38,158 bases of DNA from Natrialba taiwanensis DSM 12281 (GCF_000337595.1 NZ_AOIL01000055.1:37725-75882), one strand, 5' to 3'; counted from the first letter of the stretch, positions 26,478 to 34,916 are shown. Numbers and translations: made by a program. The notes: a model not told the origin generated them from the sequence alone.

Positions 26478-26771
26478 ATGGTAGATACCGATCTGGAGGA
26501 AATCGAAGACTTGCCTCCGAGCGCCAAACTCGTTTTCAAGGTTCTCGAGTACGACGGGCCGCTCACCCAGAAGCAAATCGTCGAGGAGTCGATGCTCTCG
26601 GCTCGGACGGTCCGATATGCGCTGGAGCGACTCGAGGAGATCGGAACCGTTGATGAGGACATCTATTTCGCAGATGCTCGCCAAAGCCTCTACCGGCTAA
26701 CAGAACCCGTCGCTGCCGATGGCAATGGCGTCGAAGAGTCACCGAAGAAAGACGCCTGCTGTGCGGAGTAA
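26478..26771 (+). CDS. Winged-helix (MarR/TrmB-like) transcription regulator
   Basis: 97-aa DNA-binding protein. Residues 13-75 form one winged helix: PPSAKLVFKVLEYDGPLTQK (helix 1-2), IVEESMLSARTVRYALERLE (recognition helix) and an acidic wing ending DARQSLYRL. The tail ends in a CC pair (C94, C95) that could sense redox or metals. Many haloarchaea have such small single-domain regulators; the target genes cannot be told. It lies in the same orientation as the membrane-protein gene 240 bp downstream. Confidence 0.85.
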   Translation: MVDTDLEEIEDLPPSAKLVFKVLEYDGPLTQKQIVEESMLSARTVRYALERLEEIGTVDEDIYFADARQSLYRLTEPVAADGNGVEESPKKDACCAE

Positions 26772-27018
26772 CGCGCGATGTCGACGGGCTGAGACGACCG
26801 AGTTCATCGGGAGCGGACAAGAATAGACGGGTTTCGTCCCGACGAAACGCGAAGGCGTCTCGGACCACTCGCCCGAAAGCGTCTCGAATCACTTCCCGAA
26901 GACGGGGTACTGCACTAATACTGTTTCCGCGAGTTCATCGCTGGCTATTCGATCGGGCGTTCGGTTGCTGGATCGGGGAGAACGGCAGGATTATTTCGAC
27001 TGAGTGATGACTCGCGCT

Positions 27019-27432
27019 ATGGACAAGGAAACCCTACCGCGCTGGGGGTGGTTGCTGGTCGGACTGTTCGTGGCGGCGATGACCGCAAATCTGTTCAATC
27101 TTCTTGTGCTCGGTCAGGCTGGATTTCCCGACGAGTATCAGGTTATTACCGTCATCACGGCGATGGCACCGGTATTGATCTACGTCGGTGTCTGGTACGA
27201 CGAGGAGCGCCAGCAGTACTGGGAGCAGTCACGGGCACATATCGTCGGTGATGTCGTCTTTCTCCTCTCCGGTGCAGCGATCGGGTCAGCGATTGCGATC
27301 GTCGCCGTCGCCGACTTCGGTTTCCAGCAGTTTCTGCAGGATATCCTGGCGATGATTACCGGGTTCATGCTCGCGTGGGGGCTGTTCTGGTGGCGGAACC
27401 CAACCCTGTATCGATCCGAAACTGACCAGTGA
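27019..27432 (+). CDS. Unknown four-helix membrane protein
   Basis: 137-aa integral membrane protein with four hydrophobic segments (about residues 8-27, 38-57, 77-98, 108-127) and short charged loops (DEERQQYWEQSRAH). The frame allows GTG 27004 and ATG 27007; ATG 27019 (MDKETLPRWGW) is the most natural start. No enzymatic motif is visible and no family name is recognised. It is convergent with NAD synthetase, whose stop is 102 bp away. Confidence 0.75.
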   Translation: MDKETLPRWGWLLVGLFVAAMTANLFNLLVLGQAGFPDEYQVITVITAMAPVLIYVGVWYDEERQQYWEQSRAHIVGDVVFLLSGAAIGSAIAIVAVADFGFQQFLQDILAMITGFMLAWGLFWWRNPTLYRSETDQ

Positions 27433-27533
27433 GCAGCCGGCGACCGGCGAACACCGTCGAGTGCAGAAGACGGGTTGTCGACCCGATTCAGAGCGGCTGC
27501 ATACCGGCAATTCGGATCGGCTGCACACCGGTG

Positions 27534-28424
27534 TTACAGCGGGGTTCGGAGTTGGTCGAGTCCCGGCGTCGGTGGCAGGGTTCGTTTGTGCTCGGTTTCT
27601 GCGGAGAGCCACGCGATCGCTCGCGCAGTTTCTCGGTCGAGGTCGAGTTCGGCTGCGGCGTCGGTGACCGAGCGGTCGTCGTCGACGAGTCGTCGCAACA
27701 GGGGATCGATCTTCTCGTAGGGGGCACCGAGTTCACCGGCGTCAGTCTGGTCGGCCCAGAAGCCCGCGGTCGGGGGCTTGCTGATGATCCGTCGTGGGAT
27801 TCCGATCCGTTCTGCGAGTGCGCGGACTTCAGTTTTGTAGAGGTCGCCGATCGGGTAGGCGTCGGCTGCGCCGTCGCCGTATTTGGTGAAGTAGCCGAGG
27901 AGGAGTTCCGAGCGATTCGCGGTCCCGAGCACGAGCCGGTGTTCGCGGTTCGCCGCGTAGTAGGCACAGCACATCCGGAGGCGTGCGATCACGTTTCCGA
28001 GTTCACAATTTCGCTCGTGCGGGCGGTCACCGTCGTCGATCCGGGATTCGAGTTCGCTCGTGACGGTTTCTTTGAACGCGTCGAGAAGCGGCCGGAGCTG
28101 AATCTCGGTGAACTCCATGCCGAGCCCGTCGGCGATGGTCCGGGCGTCGCGGGCGTCTGCACGTTCGGCTTTGTGACAGGGGAGAGCAAGCCCGAGGACG
28201 TTGTCAGCACCCAGCGCCTCGACGGCCAGGGCAGCCGTGACGGTCGAGTCGATGCCGCCGCTCATGGCGACGACGACGCCGTCGGCGCTTGCATCGTCGA
28301 CGAGCGTTTGAATCGACTGAACGATCCGCGACCGAACCGTTTCGAGCCGGCCTCGGTCCATAATGAACGATTCGGGCGGTTCCTCCGACACTGTAGTGGC
28401 GTTTGTGCTACTTTCAGCACACAT
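27534..28424 (-). CDS. nadE: NH3-dependent NAD+ synthetase
   Basis: Enzyme that amidates nicotinic acid adenine dinucleotide to NAD, using ammonia. The PP-loop SGGIDST is at residues 55-61 (from ATG 28424); later family blocks are LGTANRSELLLGYFTKYGDG, DLYKTEVRALAERIGIP and KPPTAGFWADQTDAGELG. There is no glutaminase domain, so ammonia is the donor. From ATG 28424 it is 296 aa; an internal ATG at 28361 would give 275 aa, closer to the usual archaeal length. The TATA-like box 31 nt from 28424, and none near 28390, favours the longer form. Confidence 0.94.
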   Translation of the reverse strand: MCAESSTNATTVSEEPPESFIMDRGRLETVRSRIVQSIQTLVDDASADGVVVAMSGGIDSTVTAALAVEALGADNVLGLALPCHKAERADARDARTIADGLGMEFTEIQLRPLLDAFKETVTSELESRIDDGDRPHERNCELGNVIARLRMCCAYYAANREHRLVLGTANRSELLLGYFTKYGDGAADAYPIGDLYKTEVRALAERIGIPRRIISKPPTAGFWADQTDAGELGAPYEKIDPLLRRLVDDDRSVTDAAAELDLDRETARAIAWLSAETEHKRTLPPTPGLDQLRTPL

Positions 28425-28450
28425 AGTGCATCATCACCATTGCTTTGATA

Positions 28451-28460
28451 GTATATTCAA
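28451..28460 (-). promoter_or_regulatory. TATA-like box for nadE
   Basis: The sequence TTGAATATAC on the minus strand is centred about 31 nt before ATG 28424, in an AT-rich pocket of the intergenic region shared with the M48 gene. It is the basis for choosing the longer nadE start. Confidence 0.45.
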
Positions 28461-28640
28461 ACATTCGTCTCATATATATGGCTACCCCTTAAACAGCTAG
28501 TAGTCCTTCCCTGTGTGTCAGTTACTCGCCGGCGACCCTCGCCGTCCGGCACTGTCGAACTGCCGTCACGATTTCGAAACCGGGCCACTCTGCGGACGGG
28601 AAATTTGTCACTCTCCGCGTTATCATAGTGAAATGAACAC

Positions 28641-28649
28641 AATTATACT
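28641..28649 (+). promoter_or_regulatory. TATA-like box for the M48 protease gene
   Basis: The element aattatact is centred 28 nt before ATG 28673. Between it and the nadE promoter lie about 180 bp in which I see nothing more. Confidence 0.5.
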
Positions 28650-28672
28650 CAATCACTACACACGCTGATCAA

Positions 28673-29884
28673 ATGTCGACGCCGACGGCGACTCCGGCTA
28701 TTCAGCGCGGGTTTCGCCTCCGAATGCTCATCGCCCTCGGGCTCGTGGTCTGTCTTCCGTTCGCGTTCGTCTACACCTTCCTCTTTCTCGCAAACACCGT
28801 CGGGATCTCGCTACTCGAATGGGCGAACGAGCGGCCGTATCACGGCGAGTTCTACATCTCCCCCGTTCTCCTGACAATCGTCGTCCTCGGCGGCCTCGCC
28901 GTGCAGTATCGTCTCGGACCGCGGGTCGTTCTGAACTCGGTCGATGCACGCGCCGTCGATCGCGACTCGTATCCGGATCTCCACGCCACAGTGACCCGGC
29001 TGGCCTCCCAGGTCGACGTCGCGAAACCGGGTCTCGCGGTTATCGACAGCAGTGTGCCGAACGCGTTCGCCGTCGCCGGCAGCGGTGGCGGTAGCGATGG
29101 CCGAAGCGACAACCGCGACGATACGCGCGGTCACCACGCCCACATCGTCGTCACGACCGGGCTGCTCGAACTCCTGACCGATGACGAACGCGAGGCGGTG
29201 CTGGCCCACGAACTCGCCCACCTGTCGAACAGAGACGCCAACCTGATGACCATCGCGTGGTTGTTGCCGACGATCACGTACTACCTCGCCGTCGCCGCGT
29301 TCTACGTCCTCTACGGCTTCTATCGCGTGCTCGGCTCCGGCACTCACTCGAACCGATCGAGCGGCAACAGCGACGGTCGCGGCCTCCTCGTTGTACTCGT
29401 CGTCATCACCGTCTGTGCAGTCCTGACGCTGACCGTCTCAGCGATGTTCTGGCTCGCGAGCGTGCTCTTCTACCGCGTTCTCTCTCGCGAACGGGAGTAC
29501 GTCGCCGACCGCGCTGCCGCGGCGATCACCGGCTCGCCGGCTGCACTCGTGAGCGCCCTCGAAACGCTCGATTCGGAGATGCCGACCCAGCCGGACGACG
29601 ACCTTCGAAAACTCGACGGGGGCGCAGAGGCGCTGTATCTCGCTCCGCTCGAGGATCGCGCGTTCGGTTCCAAAGAACTCCTCAGCACGGATATCTTCCC
29701 GGAGACGCACCCGCCGACTGCGAAGCGAATCGAGCGCCTGCGCGAGTTCGCCCGTGAGCGCGACGGGGCCGGCCCCGAAACGGGGATCGAGACTGAAACT
29801 GAGATTGGGTCTGGGTCTGGGTCTGAAAGCGCATCCGCAACCAACCCCCGCCCAACCGATTCCGAGCGCGAGGAGGACCGATAA
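28673..29884 (+). CDS. M48 family (HtpX-like) membrane metalloprotease
   Basis: 403-aa zinc peptidase for quality control of membrane proteins. Two N-terminal transmembrane segments (about residues 19-43 and 60-75) precede the HELAH zinc motif at 179-183; a third ligand region EREYVADRAAAAITG follows two more helices (about 200-215 and 240-262), as in HtpX. The last 45 residues are a low-complexity tail of E, T, G, S and N (TETEIGSGSGSES). A stretch near 142-155 (SGGGSDGRSDNRDD) also looks inserted between conserved blocks. The gene is 2 bp upstream of the PQQ-propeller lipoprotein, so the two are coupled. Confidence 0.9.
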   Translation: MSTPTATPAIQRGFRLRMLIALGLVVCLPFAFVYTFLFLANTVGISLLEWANERPYHGEFYISPVLLTIVVLGGLAVQYRLGPRVVLNSVDARAVDRDSYPDLHATVTRLASQVDVAKPGLAVIDSSVPNAFAVAGSGGGSDGRSDNRDDTRGHHAHIVVTTGLLELLTDDEREAVLAHELAHLSNRDANLMTIAWLLPTITYYLAVAAFYVLYGFYRVLGSGTHSNRSSGNSDGRGLLVVLVVITVCAVLTLTVSAMFWLASVLFYRVLSREREYVADRAAAAITGSPAALVSALETLDSEMPTQPDDDLRKLDGGAEALYLAPLEDRAFGSKELLSTDIFPETHPPTAKRIERLREFARERDGAGPETGIETETEIGSGSGSESASATNPRPTDSEREEDR

Positions 29885-29886
29885 CC

Positions 29887-31155
29887 ATGCCGCCGGTCAC
29901 CCGCAGACGACTACTTGCGACGACCGCCGCCGGACTGGCGACCGCGGTCGCCGGCTGTGGCTACCAGCCCGGCGGCGGCGAACTCGACTGGGAACGGTCG
30001 GTCGGTTCCGGCGACTCGTTCGCGGCGGCGGGCGGTTCGTCGACCGACGACGAGCGCTGGTTTGCAGACGGCGAGTTCGTCGCCCGCGTTCGAAACCGAA
30101 GCGGTCGGACCTTCACCATTGACGGCTACGTCGACCTCGACGATGCGTTTCTCACGGTTCGCGATTCGAGCGGCGAGGTCCGCTGGAGCGGGAGCGCCGA
30201 TGCCCGTTACACCGGCGAGCCGGCATTCACAGCCGGCCGCGCGTATCTCCACCTCGAAGACGGCCGCGTCGTCGCGCTCGAACGAAACGAGGTCGACGAC
30301 AGCGGCGACGCGGACGCCGCCGCCCGATCCGAAGCAACCGCCCTCGCAACGCGCTGGGAAACGGCATGGGACGGGCCAGCGCTCGCGTTACACACGGCCG
30401 CTCCCGGCGTCGATTCGTCGCTGCTCGTCGGGGTTCACTGGGACGGACTCGTCGGCTTCGATATCGACAGCGGCGACATCCGATTCGAGTTCACGCACGA
30501 GACGTTCGACGGGCGCGAACTTGATACCGTCGTCGTCGCGGCGGACGGCCTCTGGGCGCTCAGTTCCGGCGACCGCGGCGGCGGCCACACCCCGAGACTG
30601 TTCGGGCTCGGGCCCGATGGCGACATTCGGGCGACGGTCTCCCCGCCGATGCAAGTCGGCTGGCTCACCGCCGTCGGATCGACGGCCGTGCTCGGACTCA
30701 CGGAGCCTGCCGAGAGCCGGGCTCCCGAACTGCGGACCGTCGCGCCGACCGGCGAGCAACGGGTCGCGATCGAACTCGCGGGCGATCCCGCCGACGGAAC
30801 GCCGATCGCCGTCCCCGCCGCCGACCGCGTCTATCACGTTGGGACCGACGTGATCGAGGCCATCGACGTCGCGTCCGGAACTCGCGAGTGGCGACGCGAG
30901 GGCTACTCATTTCGGGACGCGCCGGTCGCCGACGCCGACGGCATCTACGGCTGGGGGACCGGCCCCGAACTCGATTCTTGCGGTCTCACCGCCGTCACCG
31001 TCGACGGCGAGCCCTGGTGGGGTGTCCCGCCGCTCGAAACAGTCGGGTGTGGTGCTGTACTTGAACTCGTCGGTGACCGCCTCGTCGCGATCTCCGACGG
31101 GCGCATGTACGGTCTGCACAAGAAACCGGGGCGGCGATATACGCTCTTCTCGTGA
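29887..31155 (+). CDS. Tat lipoprotein with PQQ-like beta-propeller
   Basis: 422-aa exported lipoprotein. The leader TRRRLLATTAAGLATAVAGC has the twin-arginine motif and a lipobox with Cys about residue 22. The rest is a beta-rich protein with propeller-blade repeats (for example FTIDGYVDLDDAFLTVRD, AYLHLEDGRVVALERNE, WDGLVGFDIDSGDIRFEF, VYHVGTDVIEAIDVASGTRE and DRLVAISDGRMYGLHK), each resembling the AxDxxTGxxxW style of PQQ repeats. The function is unknown; such proteins often bind partners at the outer membrane face. It follows the M48 gene by two bases, which suggests joint work in envelope quality control. Confidence 0.82.
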   Translation: MPPVTRRRLLATTAAGLATAVAGCGYQPGGGELDWERSVGSGDSFAAAGGSSTDDERWFADGEFVARVRNRSGRTFTIDGYVDLDDAFLTVRDSSGEVRWSGSADARYTGEPAFTAGRAYLHLEDGRVVALERNEVDDSGDADAAARSEATALATRWETAWDGPALALHTAAPGVDSSLLVGVHWDGLVGFDIDSGDIRFEFTHETFDGRELDTVVVAADGLWALSSGDRGGGHTPRLFGLGPDGDIRATVSPPMQVGWLTAVGSTAVLGLTEPAESRAPELRTVAPTGEQRVAIELAGDPADGTPIAVPAADRVYHVGTDVIEAIDVASGTREWRREGYSFRDAPVADADGIYGWGTGPELDSCGLTAVTVDGEPWWGVPPLETVGCGAVLELVGDRLVAISDGRMYGLHKKPGRRYTLFS

Positions 31156-31203
31156 GCCGCCAGTCGTGAGCCGTTACCCGTAATATGTTAGCCGTGAGCC
31201 GTT

Positions 31204-32529
31204 CTACAGCGGAATCGCTCCCAACAGTAGCGCGACCACGAGGATGATCGACGACGGGATCACCATCAGCGGCAGCGTGAACTTGATGTGCTCTCCGAGT
31301 TCAACGCCGGCCAGTCCGATGAGGAGGTATGTGGCTCCCGTGAACGGTGAGACGGGGAAGCCGACGGTTTGGCCGACGAGCGAGGCGCGGACGACCGCGA
31401 CGGGGTCGTGTCCGTACGCGGCGCTCGTTTCGGCGAAGACGGGAAGCACGCCGAAGTAGAAGGCATCCGGGCTGAACAGCAACCGTGCGGGCAGCGAGAC
31501 GACCGCGACGATGAGCGGCAGTTGCGAGCCGAGTACGTCCGGAATGAGATAGACCAGTATATTGGCCATTTCCGTGATCATCCCGCTCTCTTCGAGGACG
31601 CCGATGAGGACGCCGGCGGCGAAGAGGATGCCGACGTAGGTCATCACGTCGGGGGCGTAGGATTCGAGCACCTCCTTTTGCTTCTCGTACTCTGGCACGT
31701 TCACGAGCAGTGCGATAACGACGCCGATCATGAACGAGACTTCCGGTGACGTGATTCCTGCGATAAGAACACCGAGGACGGCGATCGTGAGGGCGAAATT
31801 GAACCACCACTTCCAATCGACCGAGACCTCACGGCCGTCCACTGCGTCGTCGATCAGCGACTCTTCGTCGACGCCGTCGAACGCGGTTACTGCGTCCAGA
31901 TTCTCCCGAATCCGCCGGCCGTAGTAGGCGCTGATACCGAAGACGGAGAGCATGCCTGCGATCTGTGCGGGGATCATCGGGTTGAACACGTTCGAGATCG
32001 TCGCCGGATCGATCGCCGCGACGCCGCGAACGACCTGCCCGCCCCACGGGACCATGTTCATCGTCCCGGCAGTCAGCGCGACGAGTGCGGCGAGGATTTT
32101 CCGATCGATATCGAGCGCATCGTACAGCGGGAGCATCGCCGGAATCGTGATCAGCATCGTCGTTGCGCCGGCCCCGTCCAGGTGGGTAACCATCGCGAGG
32201 CCGACGGTTCCGATCGTGAGCAACGCCGGTTTGTCGATGATCGTGCTGACGATGCGAGAAATGAACGGGTCGAAGAGCCCGCTATCTCGCATGATACTAA
32301 AGTACCAGACGGCGAACGCGAACATCGCCGTAATGGCGACGATCCCTTGCAACCCTTCCTCGGCGAACGTCGCGAGTTCGTCCGGCGAGAACCCAGCGAG
32401 CAAGGCGGCAGCCGTTGGAACGATAATTAGTGTCGGGATTACGTAGAGCTGCTTTCGTATGACAAGAAAAAGAATGAGGAATATAGCACTGTAACCGATA
32501 ACTCCGAGCATCAAGCCAGATACTGCCAT
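31204..32529 (-). CDS. CitMHS-type (citrate/H+ or related) transporter
   Basis: 441-aa multi-pass transporter with about 11-12 hydrophobic segments. Family features are the Pro-rich second helix region (LYVIPTLIIVPTAAALLAGF), the conserved HLDGAGATTMLITIPAMLPL and GTMNMVPWGGQVVRG loops, and a repeated half in the C-terminus (DAFYFGVLPVFAETS, PVSPFTGATYLLIGLAGVEL). These resemble CitMHS/ion-transporter superfamily members that import citrate or other carboxylates with cations. ATG 32529 fits; the frame runs upstream without a suitable lead. The tail ends close to the PQQ lipoprotein gene (convergent, 48-bp gap holding three copies of cgtgagccg). Confidence 0.84.
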   Translation of the reverse strand: MAVSGLMLGVIGYSAIFLILFLVIRKQLYVIPTLIIVPTAAALLAGFSPDELATFAEEGLQGIVAITAMFAFAVWYFSIMRDSGLFDPFISRIVSTIIDKPALLTIGTVGLAMVTHLDGAGATTMLITIPAMLPLYDALDIDRKILAALVALTAGTMNMVPWGGQVVRGVAAIDPATISNVFNPMIPAQIAGMLSVFGISAYYGRRIRENLDAVTAFDGVDEESLIDDAVDGREVSVDWKWWFNFALTIAVLGVLIAGITSPEVSFMIGVVIALLVNVPEYEKQKEVLESYAPDVMTYVGILFAAGVLIGVLEESGMITEMANILVYLIPDVLGSQLPLIVAVVSLPARLLFSPDAFYFGVLPVFAETSAAYGHDPVAVVRASLVGQTVGFPVSPFTGATYLLIGLAGVELGEHIKFTLPLMVIPSSIILVVALLLGAIPL

Positions 32530-32782
32530 GTATATCGCCAGCCAATAACAGCATAAAAATCCACACATATATCCCAAGGTATACGATATCCGTCTACGTC
32601 ACATTTTGCTGCCAGCGACAGGTGGTATCGTACCCGGTACTCGACCGCGCTCCGACCGCACTGCGGTGAGTTTTGCTCGATTACGTCGTCGGAAGAGTGA
32701 CCGTGTCGGTCGCCGTACTTACGGGTGCCCGCCATCCGAACTCGAAGACACAGGTGCGTCTCTTCGGACGGGTTCAGTTACG

Positions 32783-32915
32783 AAAGAGCCGCTCGCTCGT
32801 ATTTACTCGCTCGCGGTACGAGACGCTACGAGGGAACGATCGTGACCGGGTCTTTTCGATCGATCGCTTGCTCGAGTTCGTCCGCGATGGCGCTGCCGCG
32901 CGAGACCTGGATCTC
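32783..32915 (-). pseudogene. Duplicated 3' fragment of the PIN-ATPase gene
   Basis: This 133-bp stretch repeats 32990-33122 at a fixed offset of 207 bp with four mismatches (about 97% identity). It contains the last ~30 codons of the PIN-ATPase-KH gene, including the same TAG stop and the ~40 bp beyond it. Read on the minus strand it encodes the C-terminal RGSAIADELEQAIDRKDPVT portion, with the full gene missing upstream. The high identity implies a recent partial duplication. It has no start, so it is a fragment rather than a gene. Confidence 0.85.
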
Positions 32916-32985
32916 ACACGCGTACCTTTTTTCTCGTCGGGTTCGCTCGTTTCACTCGCTCACCGCTCCTCCAAAAAATCTACGC

Positions 32986-32992
32986 TAAAAAA
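32986..32992 (-). terminator. T-run after the PIN-ATPase gene
   Basis: On the minus strand the sequence CTTTTTTAG lies about 40 bp after the PIN-ATPase stop, with a second T-run just beyond (32972-32977). Oligo-T tracts end transcripts in archaea, so these are likely terminators. Confidence 0.4.
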
Positions 32993-33032
32993 GAGCCGCT
33001 CACTCGTATTTACTCGCTCGCGGTACGAGATG

Positions 33033-34916
33033 CTACGAGGGAACGATCGTGACCGGGTCTTTCCGATCGATCGCTTGCTCGAGTTCGTCCGCGATGGCGC
33101 TGCCGCGCGAGACCTGGATTTCGCCGCCGCGGCTCACCGTCGCGGTGAAGAGGTAGTCGCCGCCGGCCTGGACTTCGACGGTTTCGCCGTGGTTGCCGTC
33201 GACGGGGATAACGATGTGTCGGGAGGTGATTTCGGGGGTGACCATCTGGCCTGCGGCTTGGCTGCCACTGCCGCTGCCACCGCTGCCGTTTGCACTGGCA
33301 CCGGCCCCGCCCCCGTAGTTCGGGTTCTCGTCGTGGGTTCGAACGTCGATGTCGATCCCGAGTCGGTTTTCGATGTCCGTGATCCGGCCGCCGCCCTTGC
33401 CGATGACCGTCGAGATGTCGTCTTCCTCGACGTAGACGACGGCTCTGTCCTGGCCCTTGAGGAGGACATCGACGTAGCCGCGGGCGACCGAGCGGATCTC
33501 GCGTTCGATCTCCTGCTTTGCGATGCGGTCGACGCCGGACTCGCTGCCGGGACCGCCCTCCTCGTCTTTGAGCGGGACGGTGACGACCTGGCGGTTGAAG
33601 GTGTAGATTTCGTACTCGGGGTCGCCGGTCTCGAAGTTCGTAACCTGAATCACGGGGCGTGCCAGGTCCTCTTCGGTGAGTCCGGCGGGGACCTTGACCT
33701 CCGTGCGCACGTCGTAGACGGTCTCGACCTCGCCGGCCTCGATGTAGACGACGGTGTCGACGACCTGGGGGATCATTCCGAGTTCGACGCGGCCGACGAG
33801 GCGCTGGAGGGCGTCGATCGGCCGGGTCGCGTGGACGACGCCGATCATGCCGACGCCGGCCAGGCGCATGTCCGCGAAGACCTCGAAGTCGTCGGTCTTG
33901 CGGACCTCGTCGTAGATGGTGTAGTCGGGTCGGACCATCAACAGGGCGTCCGCGGTTTTGGCCATCTGCCCGCCGAGTTCAGTGTACTGGGTGATTTCGG
34001 GACCGACCTGGAGGTCGCGGGGCTTTTCCATCGTCTTGACGGCGTAGTCGTGGTTCGAGATGAACCGGGCGACGGCCTGGGCGAAGGTCGACTTCCCGGC
34101 TCCGGGGGCACCGGAGATGAGGACGCCGCGCTGGCGCTCCAGCAGGCGATCTTTGAGCTCTTCGGCGTTCTCGTAGTCCTCGATGTCCGTCTGGGCGATT
34201 GGCCGGACGGCGGTGATCTCGATGCCGTCCGCAAACGGCGGGCGGCCGATGGCGATCCGGTAGTCCCGAAACTGGACGATCTTCATGCCCGGTTCCGAGA
34301 GTTCGATGAAGCCCTCGGGGGACTCTTTCGCACCGTCGACGACCTCGCGGGCGTACTCGTCCATCGTGGCCTCGTCGAGCGGTTCGTCGGCGATCTCCTC
34401 GTAGCGCATCTCGCCGAGTTCGCCCCGCTTTGCCATCGGAACCGTGTTCGTCTTCAGGTGGACGCTCATCGTCGACTCGTCGAAGTAGTTCTCGACAGTG
34501 AGCGTGCCCACGTCGACCTCGCGGGTTTCCGGGGCGACGTGTTGGACATCGAGCCCCTTCGCCTCGGCGACTTCGGCCTGCACGATGTCGCTCGTCAGGA
34601 AGGTCGCGCCGAGGTCCTCGGCTAGGTCGCGAATGAGCGCGTCGATCTCGCCCTCGGAGGCGTGGCCGCGCTCGATGGCGTTCGGCCGCTCGCCGACGTA
34701 CTCGAGTTCGATGACGCCATCGTCCGCGAGGTCGGCCAGGCGCTGGAGCTCCTCCAGGCCGTCCCAGCCGGTCTCGATGCCGTCGTTTGCCTGCGCCTCG
34801 AGTTCCGCGACGACCGCTTCCGGTACCGAGATCGTCGCTCCCTCGAACTGCCCATCGTCAATCGTCGCCGAAACGCGGCCGTCGATGACCACGCTCGTAT
34901 CCGGCACGACGTTCAT
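33033..34916 (-). CDS. PIN-ATPase-KH protein (PINc/VapC-family ATPase)
   Basis: 627-aa archaeal protein with three domains. An N-terminal PIN nuclease domain holds D6 (VVPDTSVVIDGR) and later acidic residues in EGEIDALIRDL and TSDIVQAEVA. A central RecA/T2SS-E-like ATPase has Walker A GAPGAGKST at 269-277 and an MVRPDYTIYDEVRK Walker-B-like segment. A KH RNA-binding domain has the GxxG-type IGKGGG at about 505-510. A Gly/Ser/Ala-rich linker (GAGASANGSGGSGSG) follows the KH domain. The set-up suggests RNA processing or degradation driven by ATP. ATG 34916 is correct; longer frames are artefacts. The 3' end is duplicated downstream (see 32783-32915). Confidence 0.93.
   Translation of the reverse strand: MNVVPDTSVVIDGRVSATIDDGQFEGATISVPEAVVAELEAQANDGIETGWDGLEELQRLADLADDGVIELEYVGERPNAIERGHASEGEIDALIRDLAEDLGATFLTSDIVQAEVAEAKGLDVQHVAPETREVDVGTLTVENYFDESTMSVHLKTNTVPMAKRGELGEMRYEEIADEPLDEATMDEYAREVVDGAKESPEGFIELSEPGMKIVQFRDYRIAIGRPPFADGIEITAVRPIAQTDIEDYENAEELKDRLLERQRGVLISGAPGAGKSTFAQAVARFISNHDYAVKTMEKPRDLQVGPEITQYTELGGQMAKTADALLMVRPDYTIYDEVRKTDDFEVFADMRLAGVGMIGVVHATRPIDALQRLVGRVELGMIPQVVDTVVYIEAGEVETVYDVRTEVKVPAGLTEEDLARPVIQVTNFETGDPEYEIYTFNRQVVTVPLKDEEGGPGSESGVDRIAKQEIEREIRSVARGYVDVLLKGQDRAVVYVEEDDISTVIGKGGGRITDIENRLGIDIDVRTHDENPNYGGGAGASANGSGGSGSGSQAAGQMVTPEITSRHIVIPVDGNHGETVEVQAGGDYLFTATVSRGGEIQVSRGSAIADELEQAIDRKDPVTIVPS

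Larger units (their letters stand above)
32530..33032. other. Intergenic region holding a duplicated gene fragment
   Basis: About 500 bp without an intact gene. 32530-32780 is the AT-richer leader of the transporter gene and a stretch with no recognisable feature. 32783-32915 is the second copy of the 3' end of the downstream PIN-ATPase gene. 32916-32989 is a 74-bp spacer. T-rich runs on the minus strand lie at 32972-32977 and 32986-32992. Confidence 0.7.

Noticed and set aside
27429-28448. A 339-codon plus-strand frame over nadE
   Set aside because: Complementary shadow of nadE, which carries the SGGIDST motif.
32673-34625. A 650-codon open frame on the plus strand across the PIN-ATPase gene
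   Set aside because: It is the complementary-strand shadow of the PIN-ATPase gene. The product is an implausible run of D, V, G, A and R, while the opposite frame shows three clear domains.
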